Part shown: positions 1 to 8,448 of the stretch, piece after piece
Position numbering within the stretch: the stretch's first letter is position 1
Layout of the letters: each line of letters starts with the position of its first letter
Source: Picrophilus oshimae DSM 9789
GTDB lineage: Archaea > Thermoplasmatota > Thermoplasmata > Thermoplasmatales > Thermoplasmataceae
Length of the DNA: 64,000 bases
Reading direction: 5' to 3'
Assembly: GCF_900176435.1 (NCBI RefSeq)
Contig: NZ_FWYE01000003.1
Coordinates: forward strand, 1-64,000
The notes under the pieces: generated by a model
The model's database searches: none
What the model was told of the DNA's origin: nothing
Seen by the model: only the letters and a program-made list of their open reading frames with translations
Translations under genes and position numbers: made by a program

Positions 1-1
1 T

Positions 2-112
2 GCAATGAACGCAAAGTCCGAGGGTCATGACGACATAGAGGCAATGCTCTGCAAGTTTGCAGACCAGGAAAAGGGCATAGCCGAAACATTAAACAAATAC
101 AGGAACAACTAA
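2..112 (+). CDS. C-terminal end of an unknown protein (partial)
   Basis: An open frame enters from the left edge and ends at TAA 110-112, leaving 36 residues that finish with LNKYRNN. The fragment is hydrophilic and probably helical, with no motif I recognise. It converges on the Nudix gene with 8 bp between the stop codons. That it is coding is inferred from the open frame and protein-like composition; function cannot be assigned from this piece. Confidence 0.5.
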   Translation, partial: AMNAKSEGHDDIEAMLCKFADQEKGIAETLNKYRNN

Positions 113-120
113 ATCTAAAA

Positions 121-540
121 TTATTTATTTTCTATTATATTTACAGGAAGCTTTTCATTATTTATGATACAATTTATAAGCTTAAGGCTTGTTTTGTTGA
201 CATTCATGCCTTTTATTTCATCGATGCCAAAGAAGCCAGCATCCATGGCGTCTGAACTGCTTTTTATGCTGCCGGATAGATATTCTGCGAGATAGTCTAT
301 TATAACGTAATGAAAGTCCTTTAAGATAATCTCTGTTATTGAGGCTATTCCATTTATTTTAATATCTATATTTGTCTCCTCTTTTATCTCCCTAACCGCA
401 CATTGCTCAAGGGTCTCACCATACTCAAGCTTCCCACCAGGAACTGCCCAGAGTCCTGCATCAGGTTCATCCATCCTTTTTACAAGCAAAAATTTGTTGT
501 TTTTTAAAACAAGTGCACCGGCGGCAACCCTTGGAATCAT
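121..540 (-). CDS. Nudix hydrolase (MutT / ADP-ribose pyrophosphatase-like)
   Basis: A 139-residue protein with a complete Nudix box at residues 36-57 (G-x5-E-x7-RE-x2-EE, seen as GGKLEYGE then REIKEE). This is the Mg2+-binding catalytic helix that hydrolyses nucleoside diphosphate-X compounds. The preceding LWAVPGGK is typical of small MutT and ADP-ribose pyrophosphatase proteins. The substrate cannot be told from sequence. It lies 14 bp downstream of the PEP carboxylase gene on the same strand, so the two may be co-transcribed. Length is normal for a single-domain Nudix enzyme. Confidence 0.88.
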   Translation of the reverse strand: MIPRVAAGALVLKNNKFLLVKRMDEPDAGLWAVPGGKLEYGETLEQCAVREIKEETNIDIKINGIASITEIILKDFHYVIIDYLAEYLSGSIKSSSDAMDAGFFGIDEIKGMNVNKTSLKLINCIINNEKLPVNIIENK

Positions 541-554
541 AAAAGTATATATTT

Positions 555-2081
555 TTATCCTATAAATTTTCTTATCAGGGCCATATCAAGTATATACTTC
601 CTTGTATTTTCAAAGTCATGGTTCTTGAAGGCCAGGTTCATCAGTGATGAAAGATAATTATGCCTTTCCCTTTCATAGCCAAGATCAGATTTTATGCCGT
701 AGTTATTCTCTATGTATTTAACATCGGCCTTTATCATGTTTATTGTTTCCTGATCTATTTTATATACATCCTTAAGTGCATCGAAGACCTCATAGTTCAA
801 ATATGATGAGCTCTCCATGATATCTGACCTTAAATTTATGTATGTTTTTTCGATAATGTCCAATTCATCATCTTTCATGTTTAACAGTGATGAAATGCCT
901 ATTATCTCTGGCGGAAGCCCCATTGAATACATGGCCCCAACAAATGAGATGGCCCTGGGCAGTGTCACATTTCCAGTGCTCCTTGAGTATCCAAATAGAC
1001 CTATATGGAGCTTTCTGGACCTCCTCTTTGGCAGGTACATTGTTATATTGTTTATTGCAGGTGCCAGCTTCTCTATTATTTTTTGGTAGTTTATAACGTA
1101 CTTATTAACAGCGTTTTTTATTATCTCCTCCTCGTAATCCTCAAGATAATCAAATGAGCGCTCATGCCTATTAATAATATTTATAGAGTTTTTAACAGAG
1201 TCCTGTGGATAATCATACTTAAATGCGGATTGCAGTGTAAATGTATAATAATTTGAGTATTCATAAAGGCTTTTTTCAATGTTTTCAGGCGAAAATCTGC
1301 CCCTGAAGGTTGATGAGCCAACACCAACTATTGGATAGTTTTCTATATCATCGTTCATTTTACAGAGCCTGCTGGCCGCATACTTTGACATTAGAACGGC
1401 GGGTATCATGCCATAGTTCATTGCCGGGTCCGATCTTGCTATGAAAACCCTCATTTTTTTAGCAGAGACTGCCCTTGCAAAGTTTTTAACTATGCCATCG
1501 ATGTTAAACATTGAGTCTTTGTCCTCGATTAATGGTATTATATTTATTTTCTTTGGTTTTGTCTCACCAAGTATGTTTTTTACCATGACATTATCATAAA
1601 GCTCTATCTCATCCCTGGCTGCAACAGCCTTCTCATAATATTTTGCAATATTAAGCAGATCTTTTGATGATGTTGTAAATGGTAGAATAACCTCGAAGAT
1701 CGGTGGTATGTCCCTTTTATAAACGGTGTTAAAAACATCGTAGTTTACAGGTATGCTTTCAAGTGTCTCTGTTAGAACCTTTCTCTCAGTGCCCTCTATC
1801 GCAGGATTTGGAACCCTGTATGTTAGAAATATATCGCTTCCAAGGACGTTTTTTTCAAAGAATTCATGGTTTTTTGAGATTAATTTCCTTAAAACATGTG
1901 TATCAACATCCTTGCCCTCTGCATCCCACATGACCTCCTTTATACCAATGGTATAGCACTGGTATGCCTCCTCAACCTCATCATCATTCCTTATCATGCT
2001 CTTTTCAGATGCCCATGCTGGCATTTTTGCATTGTCCGGGTGCTGTGTTGACATGGTTTTTGGTATCATTGCAATTGCCAT
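555..2081 (-). CDS. ppcA: Phosphoenolpyruvate carboxylase, archaeal type
   Basis: A 508-residue protein beginning MAIAMIPKTMSTQHPDN. The MSTQHPDN signature near the N terminus and the length of about 500 mark the short archaeal-type PEP carboxylase (PpcA), roughly half the size of the bacterial/plant enzyme. It carboxylates PEP to oxaloacetate, replenishing the citric acid cycle encoded at 25-35 kb. The conserved RSDPAMNYG and FRGRFSPENIEKSL segments fit the family. Starts at 2081, 2069 or 2054 are possible; the family usually has a few residues before MSTQHPDN, favouring 2081 or 2069. It is divergent from pyrB across a 190-bp AT-rich spacer. Confidence 0.93.
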   Translation of the reverse strand: MAIAMIPKTMSTQHPDNAKMPAWASEKSMIRNDDEVEEAYQCYTIGIKEVMWDAEGKDVDTHVLRKLISKNHEFFEKNVLGSDIFLTYRVPNPAIEGTERKVLTETLESIPVNYDVFNTVYKRDIPPIFEVILPFTTSSKDLLNIAKYYEKAVAARDEIELYDNVMVKNILGETKPKKINIIPLIEDKDSMFNIDGIVKNFARAVSAKKMRVFIARSDPAMNYGMIPAVLMSKYAASRLCKMNDDIENYPIVGVGSSTFRGRFSPENIEKSLYEYSNYYTFTLQSAFKYDYPQDSVKNSINIINRHERSFDYLEDYEEEIIKNAVNKYVINYQKIIEKLAPAINNITMYLPKRRSRKLHIGLFGYSRSTGNVTLPRAISFVGAMYSMGLPPEIIGISSLLNMKDDELDIIEKTYINLRSDIMESSSYLNYEVFDALKDVYKIDQETINMIKADVKYIENNYGIKSDLGYERERHNYLSSLMNLAFKNHDFENTRKYILDMALIRKFIG

Positions 2082-2271
2082 TATTGAATAATATTAAAAT
2101 CTTTACGATATTATTTTAAAAATATGACAAATTATTATATTAAGGCATTGAAAAATGTTAATGATAGAATCCTGAATTATGTTTCCAATAATAGACCGGA
2201 ATAATAATTTATCAGTTTATATGTAAATAAAATGCAAAAAATTAAGATTAAAGTATAGATTACCAGATCTA

Positions 2272-3186
2272 ATGTTAAAAAATAATAGTGTTATATCAAT
2301 AAATGATTTGAGCGATGAGGATTTAAATCTAATCTTCAACACAGCTGATTCAATGGCCGGGAACCTTAAAAATGGAAGTCAAATAAAAACAATGTCAGGC
2401 AGGATTATGGCAACACTGTTTTTTGAGCCAAGTACAAGAACAAGACTGTCATTTGAAAGTGCGATGCAGCGGCTTGGAGGCTCTGTTATAAGCATGGCGG
2501 ATTCAAAATCATCATCAACTGCAAAAGGTGAAACCCTTGCAGATACAACAAGAATGGTCTCATCATATTCTGATATAATTGTTGTCAGGCATCCGCTTGA
2601 GGGCGCCGCAAGGCTTGTTCAGAAGTTTTCATCAAGGCCTGTTATAAATGCCGGTGACGGTTCCGGGGAGCATCCAACCCAAACTCTTGTTGATCTTTAT
2701 ACAATTAAAAAGAGCTTTGGAGATATAAATAATCTTGAAATATCAATAATAGGAGATTTAAGATATGGCAGAACCGTTCACTCATTGCTCCTTGCACTTT
2801 CAAGGTACAATGTTAGGATAAATCTTGTATCGCCGGATCTTCTTAGATTGCCAGGACACGTTATGTCAAGGCTAAAAAATATAAAAATCAATGAGTACAA
2901 TGACTTAAATAATGTTATAGAATCATCTGATGTTTTTTATGTAACAAGGATACAAAGGGAAAGATTTACAGATAAAAATGATTATAACAAGGTCATAGGA
3001 ACATATGGAATTACTGAAAAAGACACGGAAAAAATGAAGGAAAATGCAATAATAATGCACCCGCTGCCAAGGGTTGACGAGATATCGAGTTCCGTGGATA
3101 ATACAAAGAATGCAAAATATTTTATCCAGGCTGCAAATGGAATACCTGTAAGAATGGCATTAATATCATTAATACTGGGTGATTGA
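2272..3186 (+). CDS. pyrB: Aspartate carbamoyltransferase, catalytic chain
   Basis: A 304-residue enzyme that condenses carbamoyl phosphate and aspartate in pyrimidine synthesis. The carbamoyl-phosphate site [21 protein letters not shown] is intact around residues 50-70, and [12 protein letters not shown] and [10 protein letters not shown] are the other ATCase signatures. It is followed by pyrI, whose GTG start lies inside the end of pyrB, so the two are translationally coupled and should form the class B type holoenzyme. Confidence 0.96.
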
Positions 3187-3643
3187 TATGGAAAAAACGT
3201 TAAAGATATCAAAGATAAGGGATGGAACCGTTATAGACCATATATCTGCAGGAAAGGCCCTTGAGGTTCTTAACATACTTGGCTCAAACAATGGATCAAT
3301 AAGCATAGGTATAAGAGTAAACAGCAAAAAAATGGGTCTAAAGGACGTGCTTAAAATTGAAAACGTCTTCCTTGAAAAGGAGGATCTTGATAGAATTGCA
3401 TTAATTGCACCAGAGGCAACAATAAGTATTGTAAAAAACTATGAGATCATTGAAAAATTCAATGTTGACATGCCAGAAAAGATCTACGGAATAGTAAAAT
3501 GCTCAAATCAGAACTGCATAACAAATGCAAATGAGCCCGTAAAAACAGAATTCATTGTTGACAGCAGAAGCCCTGTAACATTAAGATGTCTTTACTGTAA
3601 CAGATCCATGTCTGGCGACGAAATTATAAAGAATCTTATATAA
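3179..3643 (+). CDS. pyrI: Aspartate carbamoyltransferase, regulatory chain
   Basis: A 154-residue regulatory subunit with an N-terminal nucleotide effector-binding domain ([16 protein letters not shown] near residue 13) and a C-terminal Zn domain with four cysteines (CSNQNC and CLYC) that contacts PyrB. The frame opens with GTG at 3179, overlapping the pyrB end by 8 nt; an ATG at 3188 is an alternative start giving MEKTLK. The last 8 nt overlap the convergent Dph6-like gene. Allosteric control by nucleotides is known for the family. Confidence 0.95.
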
Positions 3644-4262
3644 TTTCAAAGTCAAGATATCCTCCGGAGCCCTTCCATATAATATTCTTATTTTTTATAT
3701 TCAATACATTTTTACCAAGGCCAAATACAAAGGTTTCATATTCCCCGCCCTCGCCGGCTATGTTTATTCTATACCTTTCATTCAAATTTAAGAGCCTTTT
3801 TAAATAATTATTGTTTATCTCCATGCCGAGGTCATTAATATTTAAACCCTCGGCAGAAACAGATACTATCATTGCCCTTATCTCTCTTGATATGATCTCC
3901 CTGATGATCTCTATCTGGTTTTTCCGCCACAGCGGTGCAAAGGATATTATACCGGACATTGTGCAAAGCCTTTCTATCCTGGTTTTTTGATAATCTGAGG
4001 CTATTGCACCGGACACAAGTGCATCAACATCATTAAGTTTTAATATATATTCCTCAAATTTTGATTCATATATATATTCAACGTCAATTGATAAAAGGGA
4101 TGCCGCGTACCTGGATTTTTCGGCATTTGGGTAATGGAACATCATTGAATACTCCTCAGGTATTATTGTAACGGCCCTTTTAACATCAAAGCCCTGCTCC
4201 ATGGCAATCATGGCTGATAAAAATGAATCCTTTCCACCTGAAAATAAGGCAACAGCTTTCAT
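3636..4262 (-). CDS. dph6: Diphthine--ammonia ligase-like ATP pyrophosphatase (Dph6 family)
   Basis: From the ATG at 4262 the protein begins [17 protein letters not shown], an N-type ATP pyrophosphatase PP-loop (SGGKDS), followed by [11 protein letters not shown], characteristic of the Dph6/TIGR00289 family. These proteins amidate diphthine on elongation factor 2 in the last step of diphthamide formation. The [10 protein letters not shown] segment near the C terminus is also family-typical. An in-frame ATG at 4277 would add MYYIS, but the later start places the PP-loop at the usual distance. About 208 residues, normal for the family. Confidence 0.85.
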
Positions 4263-4338
4263 TGATATATAATACAAAGTTCGTATTTATTTTCATGTAT
4301 TTAACAACATTTATTTATACAAAAAGAATATAGCACGG

Positions 4339-5589
4339 ATGTTTCATCTCTATTACTTTTATATTATACTTGCGTTCATTGCCTTAGTCTCATTTTTCTA
4401 TTACATATTAAATTCATACTATGCCAGGGTTTACAATGATGATGATAACAAAATAAAAGGTAATATAAAGGATGTTACTGCCGTAATACCTGTTTATAAT
4501 GAAAATCCAGAAATTTTTGAATCTGTAATAAAATCTCTTATAAACCAGTGCGGCTCACTTATAGTTGTTGGCGATTCATCATATGAACCATACAGGTCAA
4601 TAACGGAAAAATTTAATGGCAGATTCATATATTTAAAAAAGCATTCAGGCAAGAGGCTGGCACTGGTTGAGGGCATTAAAAACGTAAAAACAAGGTACGT
4701 TCTTTTTGTGGACAGCGATACTTTAGTTCCAGAAAAAGCAACATTGAGCATGCTTTCAAAATTTAAGAGGAATGTCGGCGGTGTTGGTGTAAACATAAAT
4801 ATAAAAAATGACGGTTCAGGTATAGCATATGCATCCGAGTTCATAGAGCGGGTTCGTGAGGTAATCTTCAGGGCGATGTCCTATCATGGCAGCATACTTG
4901 TTGCAGATGGCCGCTGTGCAATGTACCTAACAGAGGCTGTAAGGCCATTGCTTTTATCCAATGATTTTATGAACAAGAAGATCCTTGGGAAAAAAACCAT
5001 GCTTGGTGATGATATCCAGATAACAAGTTATTTAATAAAGTCGGGTTATAAGGTTGTAAAGGACTACAATGTCACGGTACAGACAGAGCCTCAGAGGGAC
5101 TTCAAAAGATTCTTCAGGCAGCAGATACGCTGGTCCAGGAATGGATGGTACTACTTCTTTAAAAATATATCAAACGGGACTGCAAGGAGGGCTGGCTGGT
5201 TCTACAGTTTTGATCTTTTATACATGTATATAATACCAATAGCAGGATTAATTCTTGTATCCTTAAGACTTATATTTTACCTCTTTGTTTTCAGGCATCT
5301 TGATTATGATGCCTATTACATGATGCGTTTTATAATGCATGACATAATACCAATAGCTAGGCATCACTTTATTAACGAGTTTTATTACATACACATCCTA
5401 ACAAGCGCTGTAACAGATATATTTGGCACCGTTGGGGAGGGTTTTTTCATCTTAACTGTTATGGGCAGGATTCCAAAGAAGAGGCTTAGAACCCTGGCAT
5501 ATGGTGCGCTCGGCCTTCTTATAATGTTTATCGCCAACATATATGGTCTGTTTACATTCTGGAGGCAGGGGTCCTGGCTGACAAGATAA
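4339..5589 (+). CDS. Membrane glycosyltransferase, family 2 (processive type)
   Basis: A 416-residue protein with one N-terminal membrane segment (about 5-25), a cytoplasmic GT-A domain and several C-terminal membrane helices. Catalytic features are AVIPVYNE, the DSDT metal-binding motif, DGRCAMYL, LGDDIQ and QQIRWSRNGWYYF (the Q-x-x-RW motif of cellulose/hyaluronan synthase-like enzymes). It likely polymerises or transfers sugars to a lipid or surface glycan; donor and product are not inferable. It converges on rbkR with no gap between the stops. Confidence 0.85.
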   Translation: MFHLYYFYIILAFIALVSFFYYILNSYYARVYNDDDNKIKGNIKDVTAVIPVYNENPEIFESVIKSLINQCGSLIVVGDSSYEPYRSITEKFNGRFIYLKKHSGKRLALVEGIKNVKTRYVLFVDSDTLVPEKATLSMLSKFKRNVGGVGVNINIKNDGSGIAYASEFIERVREVIFRAMSYHGSILVADGRCAMYLTEAVRPLLLSNDFMNKKILGKKTMLGDDIQITSYLIKSGYKVVKDYNVTVQTEPQRDFKRFFRQQIRWSRNGWYYFFKNISNGTARRAGWFYSFDLLYMYIIPIAGLILVSLRLIFYLFVFRHLDYDAYYMMRFIMHDIIPIARHHFINEFYYIHILTSAVTDIFGTVGEGFFILTVMGRIPKKRLRTLAYGALGLLIMFIANIYGLFTFWRQGSWLTR

Positions 5590-6255
5590 TTATAATTTTC
5601 CATCTATGCTTGCAAGGACCTCTATAATTTCTCCATTCTCAAGGTTAAGCTCCTTCCTTAAATATTTCTCAGATATAACTTCGAATGTATCTCTGTATAC
5701 ACTTCTCTCCGGGAATATTATAAAACATCTTATGCCGTCTATTCTGGCAGCATGGCAAAAAACACCGCCAAATGTCCTCTGCTGATCCTTAAACCCTGTT
5801 ATATAAATGCCGTCTGAATTCTTTATCCTTCTTAGATTGTTCTCGTATTCATTTAATATCTTAATATTTAATGTTCCTGGATACGGGTCTATGCCAAGCT
5901 TCGCTATAAACTGGTCTTTATAACCCTTTTTTGATATGTAGTATTTCCCCTCACCGAGACCATTCTGAACGGCACCAACGAGCTTAAGCTCCTGGCTGAA
6001 CCTTAATATGCTTGATATCTCATTGTACTCACGGTATAGAACGTCAAGGCCAGAATCGTTTATTGTTATCTTCTGCTTCCTGTTCTCAAGGGTTCTGGTT
6101 ATGTATCCAAGCCTGTCAAGTGATATAATAATTCTTGATGCTGTTTGCTGGCTTACATTCATTTCATTTGCAAGTTCCTTTGATGATATAAAAACCGTGT
6201 TTTTTTCCCCGGCCATCTTTTTTATCGTTTTTAATGCAATATATATATTTTCCAT
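5590..6255 (-). CDS. ribK: CTP-dependent riboflavin kinase with N-terminal wHTH (RbkR type)
   Basis: A 221-residue two-domain protein. Residues 1-80 form a winged helix-turn-helix (ISSKELANEMNVSQQTASRIIISL). Residues 90-220 match the archaeal CTP-dependent riboflavin kinase fold, with GEGKYYISKKGY and IDPYPGTLNIKI. Archaeal RbkR proteins both phosphorylate riboflavin to FMN and act as transcription factors on riboflavin genes; that role here is inferred from domain order. It lies 31 bp downstream of the PIN-domain gene on the same strand. The FAD synthase partner RibL is at 40.0 kb. Confidence 0.9.
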   Translation of the reverse strand: MENIYIALKTIKKMAGEKNTVFISSKELANEMNVSQQTASRIIISLDRLGYITRTLENRKQKITINDSGLDVLYREYNEISSILRFSQELKLVGAVQNGLGEGKYYISKKGYKDQFIAKLGIDPYPGTLNIKILNEYENNLRRIKNSDGIYITGFKDQQRTFGGVFCHAARIDGIRCFIIFPERSVYRDTFEVISEKYLRKELNLENGEIIEVLASIDGKL

Positions 6256-6286
6256 AACATGAAATGCAATTAATCTTAAAATCTTT

Positions 6287-6649
6287 TTATTTGTAGAAAT
6301 GTATTCTTTTCTCTCCTGATATTATTAGTATCTTTATACCATGATCCCTTAGTCTTGATATTAAACCACGATCATTTGTTAAAACAAATGCATTAATTTT
6401 CATTGCCATTTCAAGTATGCAGTCATCGCCACGGCCCTGGGATCTTAATAAATTAAATTTAAGTCCAAGCTGCAATGCTGCCTTTGCGTACCAATGGGAT
6501 CTTGAGAGGCCACGCAGCTCTGATATAACGCACTCTGGAACGTATATATTAAATGTGTATGGTAAATACAGCAGCTTCTCCCTTATATCTATCTTGTTTT
6601 TTATTGAATATATTAATGCATTTGTATCTATTATCAGATTTTCATTCAT
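6287..6649 (-). CDS. PIN-domain nuclease, Fcf1/Nob1-like
   Basis: A 120-residue single PIN domain with the four acidic positions in place: D8 in IIDTNAL, E39/E44 in PECVISEL, D75-D76 in GRGDDCI and D93 in TNDRG. Archaeal stand-alone PIN proteins next to translation factor genes are related to rRNA-processing Fcf1/Nob1 nucleases rather than toxins. Its ATG overlaps the aIF2beta stop (ATGA), so it is translationally coupled to a translation gene, and no antitoxin partner is adjacent. The housekeeping RNA-processing role is inference. Confidence 0.8.
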   Translation of the reverse strand: MNENLIIDTNALIYSIKNKIDIREKLLYLPYTFNIYVPECVISELRGLSRSHWYAKAALQLGLKFNLLRSQGRGDDCILEMAMKINAFVLTNDRGLISRLRDHGIKILIISGEKRIHFYK

Positions 6650-7263
6650 TTTTTATCTGCCAGTTCTGCTATGGCAACATTTCTTTTTATCTTTCTTATT
6701 ATTATCTTTACCCTCTCATCCTTTTTTGCCTTTGGAACGTATATTGTGTATCCCTGATACCTTGCAATACCCTCACCGGCGCTTCCAGTTGATTCTATTG
6801 TAACAGTGTATTCTTTACCTATCTCTATGCCATTGCTGTTCTCAATAATCTCACGATTCGATCTTATTGGATGCTGTGCACCACATGCCTTGCAAACCAA
6901 AAGATATGTCCTGCCTATTTTTTGTATCTCAGTATCCGGTGATTTGCATTCATAGCAGATTACATATGTTGCCATGTACTCATTCATCTTTGATTGTATT
7001 TCATCCTCTGAAACCTTTCTATTTATTATCAATCTCTGACCTGAAAGTACTGCGCCTATACCAAATTCCTTTGTTAAATATTTTATTACATCCTCGGGGT
7101 CTCTATTCATCATTTCTGTTATGTCTATAAAATTCCTTATTATTGTTGATTTCCCCTCGTATATAACATCCGGCTCCGGAATCTTAAGCCTGCTCTCATT
7201 TTTTGTCTTTGAGGATAGAACACCGGATGCCCTTTCAAGTAACTTATTATAATCGAAGTTCAT
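6646..7263 (-). CDS. Translation initiation factor aIF2 beta subunit with C-terminal TRAM domain
   Basis: A 205-residue protein. Residues 1-135 are aIF2beta/eIF5-like, with the DPEDVIKYLTKEFG core and a C4 zinc ribbon (CYECKS and CKACGA). Residues 145-203 form an added TRAM-type RNA-binding domain (GKEYTVTIESTGSAGEGIAR ... VPKAKKDERV). aIF2 delivers initiator tRNA to the ribosome. The TRAM extension suggests extra RNA contact. The gene leads a run with the PIN nuclease and RbkR. Start chosen at ATG 7263, which is preceded by an AT-rich promoter region. Confidence 0.92.
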   Translation of the reverse strand: MNFDYNKLLERASGVLSSKTKNESRLKIPEPDVIYEGKSTIIRNFIDITEMMNRDPEDVIKYLTKEFGIGAVLSGQRLIINRKVSEDEIQSKMNEYMATYVICYECKSPDTEIQKIGRTYLLVCKACGAQHPIRSNREIIENSNGIEIGKEYTVTIESTGSAGEGIARYQGYTIYVPKAKKDERVKIIIRKIKRNVAIAELADKK

Positions 7264-7326
7264 GGATCGGTATTTTAAATTAGAATATTAAGGTTTTTTT
7301 AATATTTATGTCTTTTAAAAATATAC

Positions 7327-7350
7327 GTATGTACATACATTTATAAATTT
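7327..7350. promoter_or_regulatory. Perfect 12-bp palindrome next to a TATA-like box
   Basis: GTATGTACATAC at 7327-7338 is a perfect palindrome, directly followed by TTTATAAATTT. It lies in the 233-bp spacer between aIF2beta (minus) and the ribbon-helix-helix gene (plus). A symmetric site beside a TATA box fits an operator for a dimeric repressor. That the neighbouring RHH protein binds it is inference. Confidence 0.45.
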
Positions 7351-7435
7351 AACAATTTTAATTTTTTATAAAACCTGTATTTTCAAAGGTCTAAGAACAA
7401 AATTTTTATTTACTTTTTCTATAAAAATGTACACA

Positions 7436-7475
7436 TGGTATAAATATGTCATGACAAAAAAGAAATATTTAAATA
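7436..7475 (+). promoter_or_regulatory. Candidate promoter/operator of the RHH operon
   Basis: The stretch holds TATAAATA (about 7440-7447), the perfect 10-bp palindrome TGTCATGACA at 7447-7456, and an AT-rich TATTTAAATA box about 29 bp before the ATG at 7497. The palindrome would sit in the TFB/TBP region of either box, a usual place for archaeal autorepression. No binding evidence is available from sequence alone. Confidence 0.45.
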
Positions 7476-7496
7476 TTATTAATCTTTATATTATTA

Positions 7497-7892
7497 ATGG
7501 TGGAAAAAACAACCAAGATAACTTTAAGAATTTCCGAGGAAGAATTAAATGAAATAGATGATTTTCTGGAAAGAAATCCTCAGTATGGTAGCAGATCTGA
7601 ATTTCTAAGGCATAGTGCACTTAATTTTATAAATTCTCAAAGGGTATTCCTTGTAAATGATGATAATGCAATACACATAGCAAAACGCTTTGAAAATTTC
7701 TTTAAAATGGCCGTTGACAATGGTTATTTCACAAGCATAGAATCCGCAGTAAATGAGGTAATTGAAAATGCAATGAGAGAAGAGCTTCTATTAAAGATGA
7801 TAAATGCAAAGAAGGGCGGTTTAAAGAGCCTTGAAAAGGCATTAAAGGATGATATGGAGGTAGACAGGGAATATGATAAATACAAATTTTAA
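7497..7892 (+). CDS. Ribbon-helix-helix (CopG/MetJ-type) regulator
   Basis: A 131-residue protein with an N-terminal RHH DNA-binding domain, residues 5-45 (TTKITLRISEEELNEIDDFL then GSRSEFLRHSAL). The strand-helix-helix pattern binds DNA as a dimer. The C-terminal 80 residues are helical and charged, without a known ligand domain. It is longer than a typical CopG antitoxin (about 50-80 aa), so a general regulator is more likely than an antitoxin. It is closely followed by the 7.9 kb gene, and two palindromes upstream suggest autoregulation. Confidence 0.82.
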   Translation: MVEKTTKITLRISEEELNEIDDFLERNPQYGSRSEFLRHSALNFINSQRVFLVNDDNAIHIAKRFENFFKMAVDNGYFTSIESAVNEVIENAMREELLLKMINAKKGGLKSLEKALKDDMEVDREYDKYKF

Positions 7893-7896
7893 TTAT

Positions 7897-8346
7897 ATGG
7901 CAGATATAGGCATTGAAAAACAGATATGTTTTGTTGCATCTAAGGAATCCAGCCTTGGAGGCTGTATGGACGATTCCTCATCATATTATTTAATAAAGAG
8001 CTTCGGTGGCACCGTAAATCTTTACGAGTATATGGGCTCGATAGAATCCATAGAAACATCAAAATTTGATGATATGGAAATAACAATAGAATATGAAAAT
8101 ACAGATAAAAAATCCTTTAAAAACATAATGTCAATAAAAATAAATGATGATATGATGAAACAGATAATGTGCATGCTGGAGCCATCATTTGTGTATATTG
8201 TCATAACTGATTCAATAATAACAGGTAACTTTGCTGATTTCCTTGAGAAAAATAATTTGCCAGTTATAAGAATACCCAGTGAAAGCTCATTAAAATCAAT
8301 AATAAACAGCCTGCATGAAAAAATATTTAAAAATATATTATATTAA
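7897..8346 (+). CDS. Unknown protein co-transcribed with the RHH regulator
   Basis: About 149 residues if started at ATG 7897, 4 nt after the RHH stop; an earlier in-frame ATG at 7873 overlaps that gene. I do not recognise a family. It has a possible alpha/beta fold, with alternating hydrophobic strands such as SFVYIVITDSIITG followed by NLPVIRIPSESSLKSIINSL, which resembles a C-terminal half of a small Rossmann-like or receiver-like domain. Tight coupling to a DNA-binding protein suggests a sensor or partner role, but this is speculative. Confidence 0.65.
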   Translation: MADIGIEKQICFVASKESSLGGCMDDSSSYYLIKSFGGTVNLYEYMGSIESIETSKFDDMEITIEYENTDKKSFKNIMSIKINDDMMKQIMCMLEPSFVYIVITDSIITGNFADFLEKNNLPVIRIPSESSLKSIINSLHEKIFKNILY

Positions 8347-8367
8347 TAAAGATATTATTATATTTAA

Positions 8368-8391
8368 TTATGTATCTTATGAAATACATAA
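8368..8391. repeat. Inverted repeat, 8-bp arms
   Basis: TTATGTAT (8368-8375) and ATACATAA (8384-8391) are perfect complementary arms with an 8-nt spacer. They lie between the RHH operon and the MFS transporter gene. It may be an operator for the transporter or a hairpin at the operon end. The core TATGTA/TACATA is shared with the palindrome at 7327, which hints at a common regulator. Confidence 0.5.
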
Positions 8392-8448
8392 GCTTTGTTA
8401 ACAATTTTCACCCTGTAATGTTTATTATTGATCATGTAATTACGAAAT

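Noticed and set aside
6287-6649. VapC toxin of a toxin-antitoxin pair
   Set aside because: The PIN gene has no small antitoxin partner and is coupled to aIF2beta, which favours a housekeeping rRNA-processing role.
7497-8346. Toxin-antitoxin operon (RHH antitoxin plus unknown toxin)
   Set aside because: The RHH protein is larger than usual antitoxins and the second protein shows no toxin fold that I recognise; kept only as regulator plus unknown.
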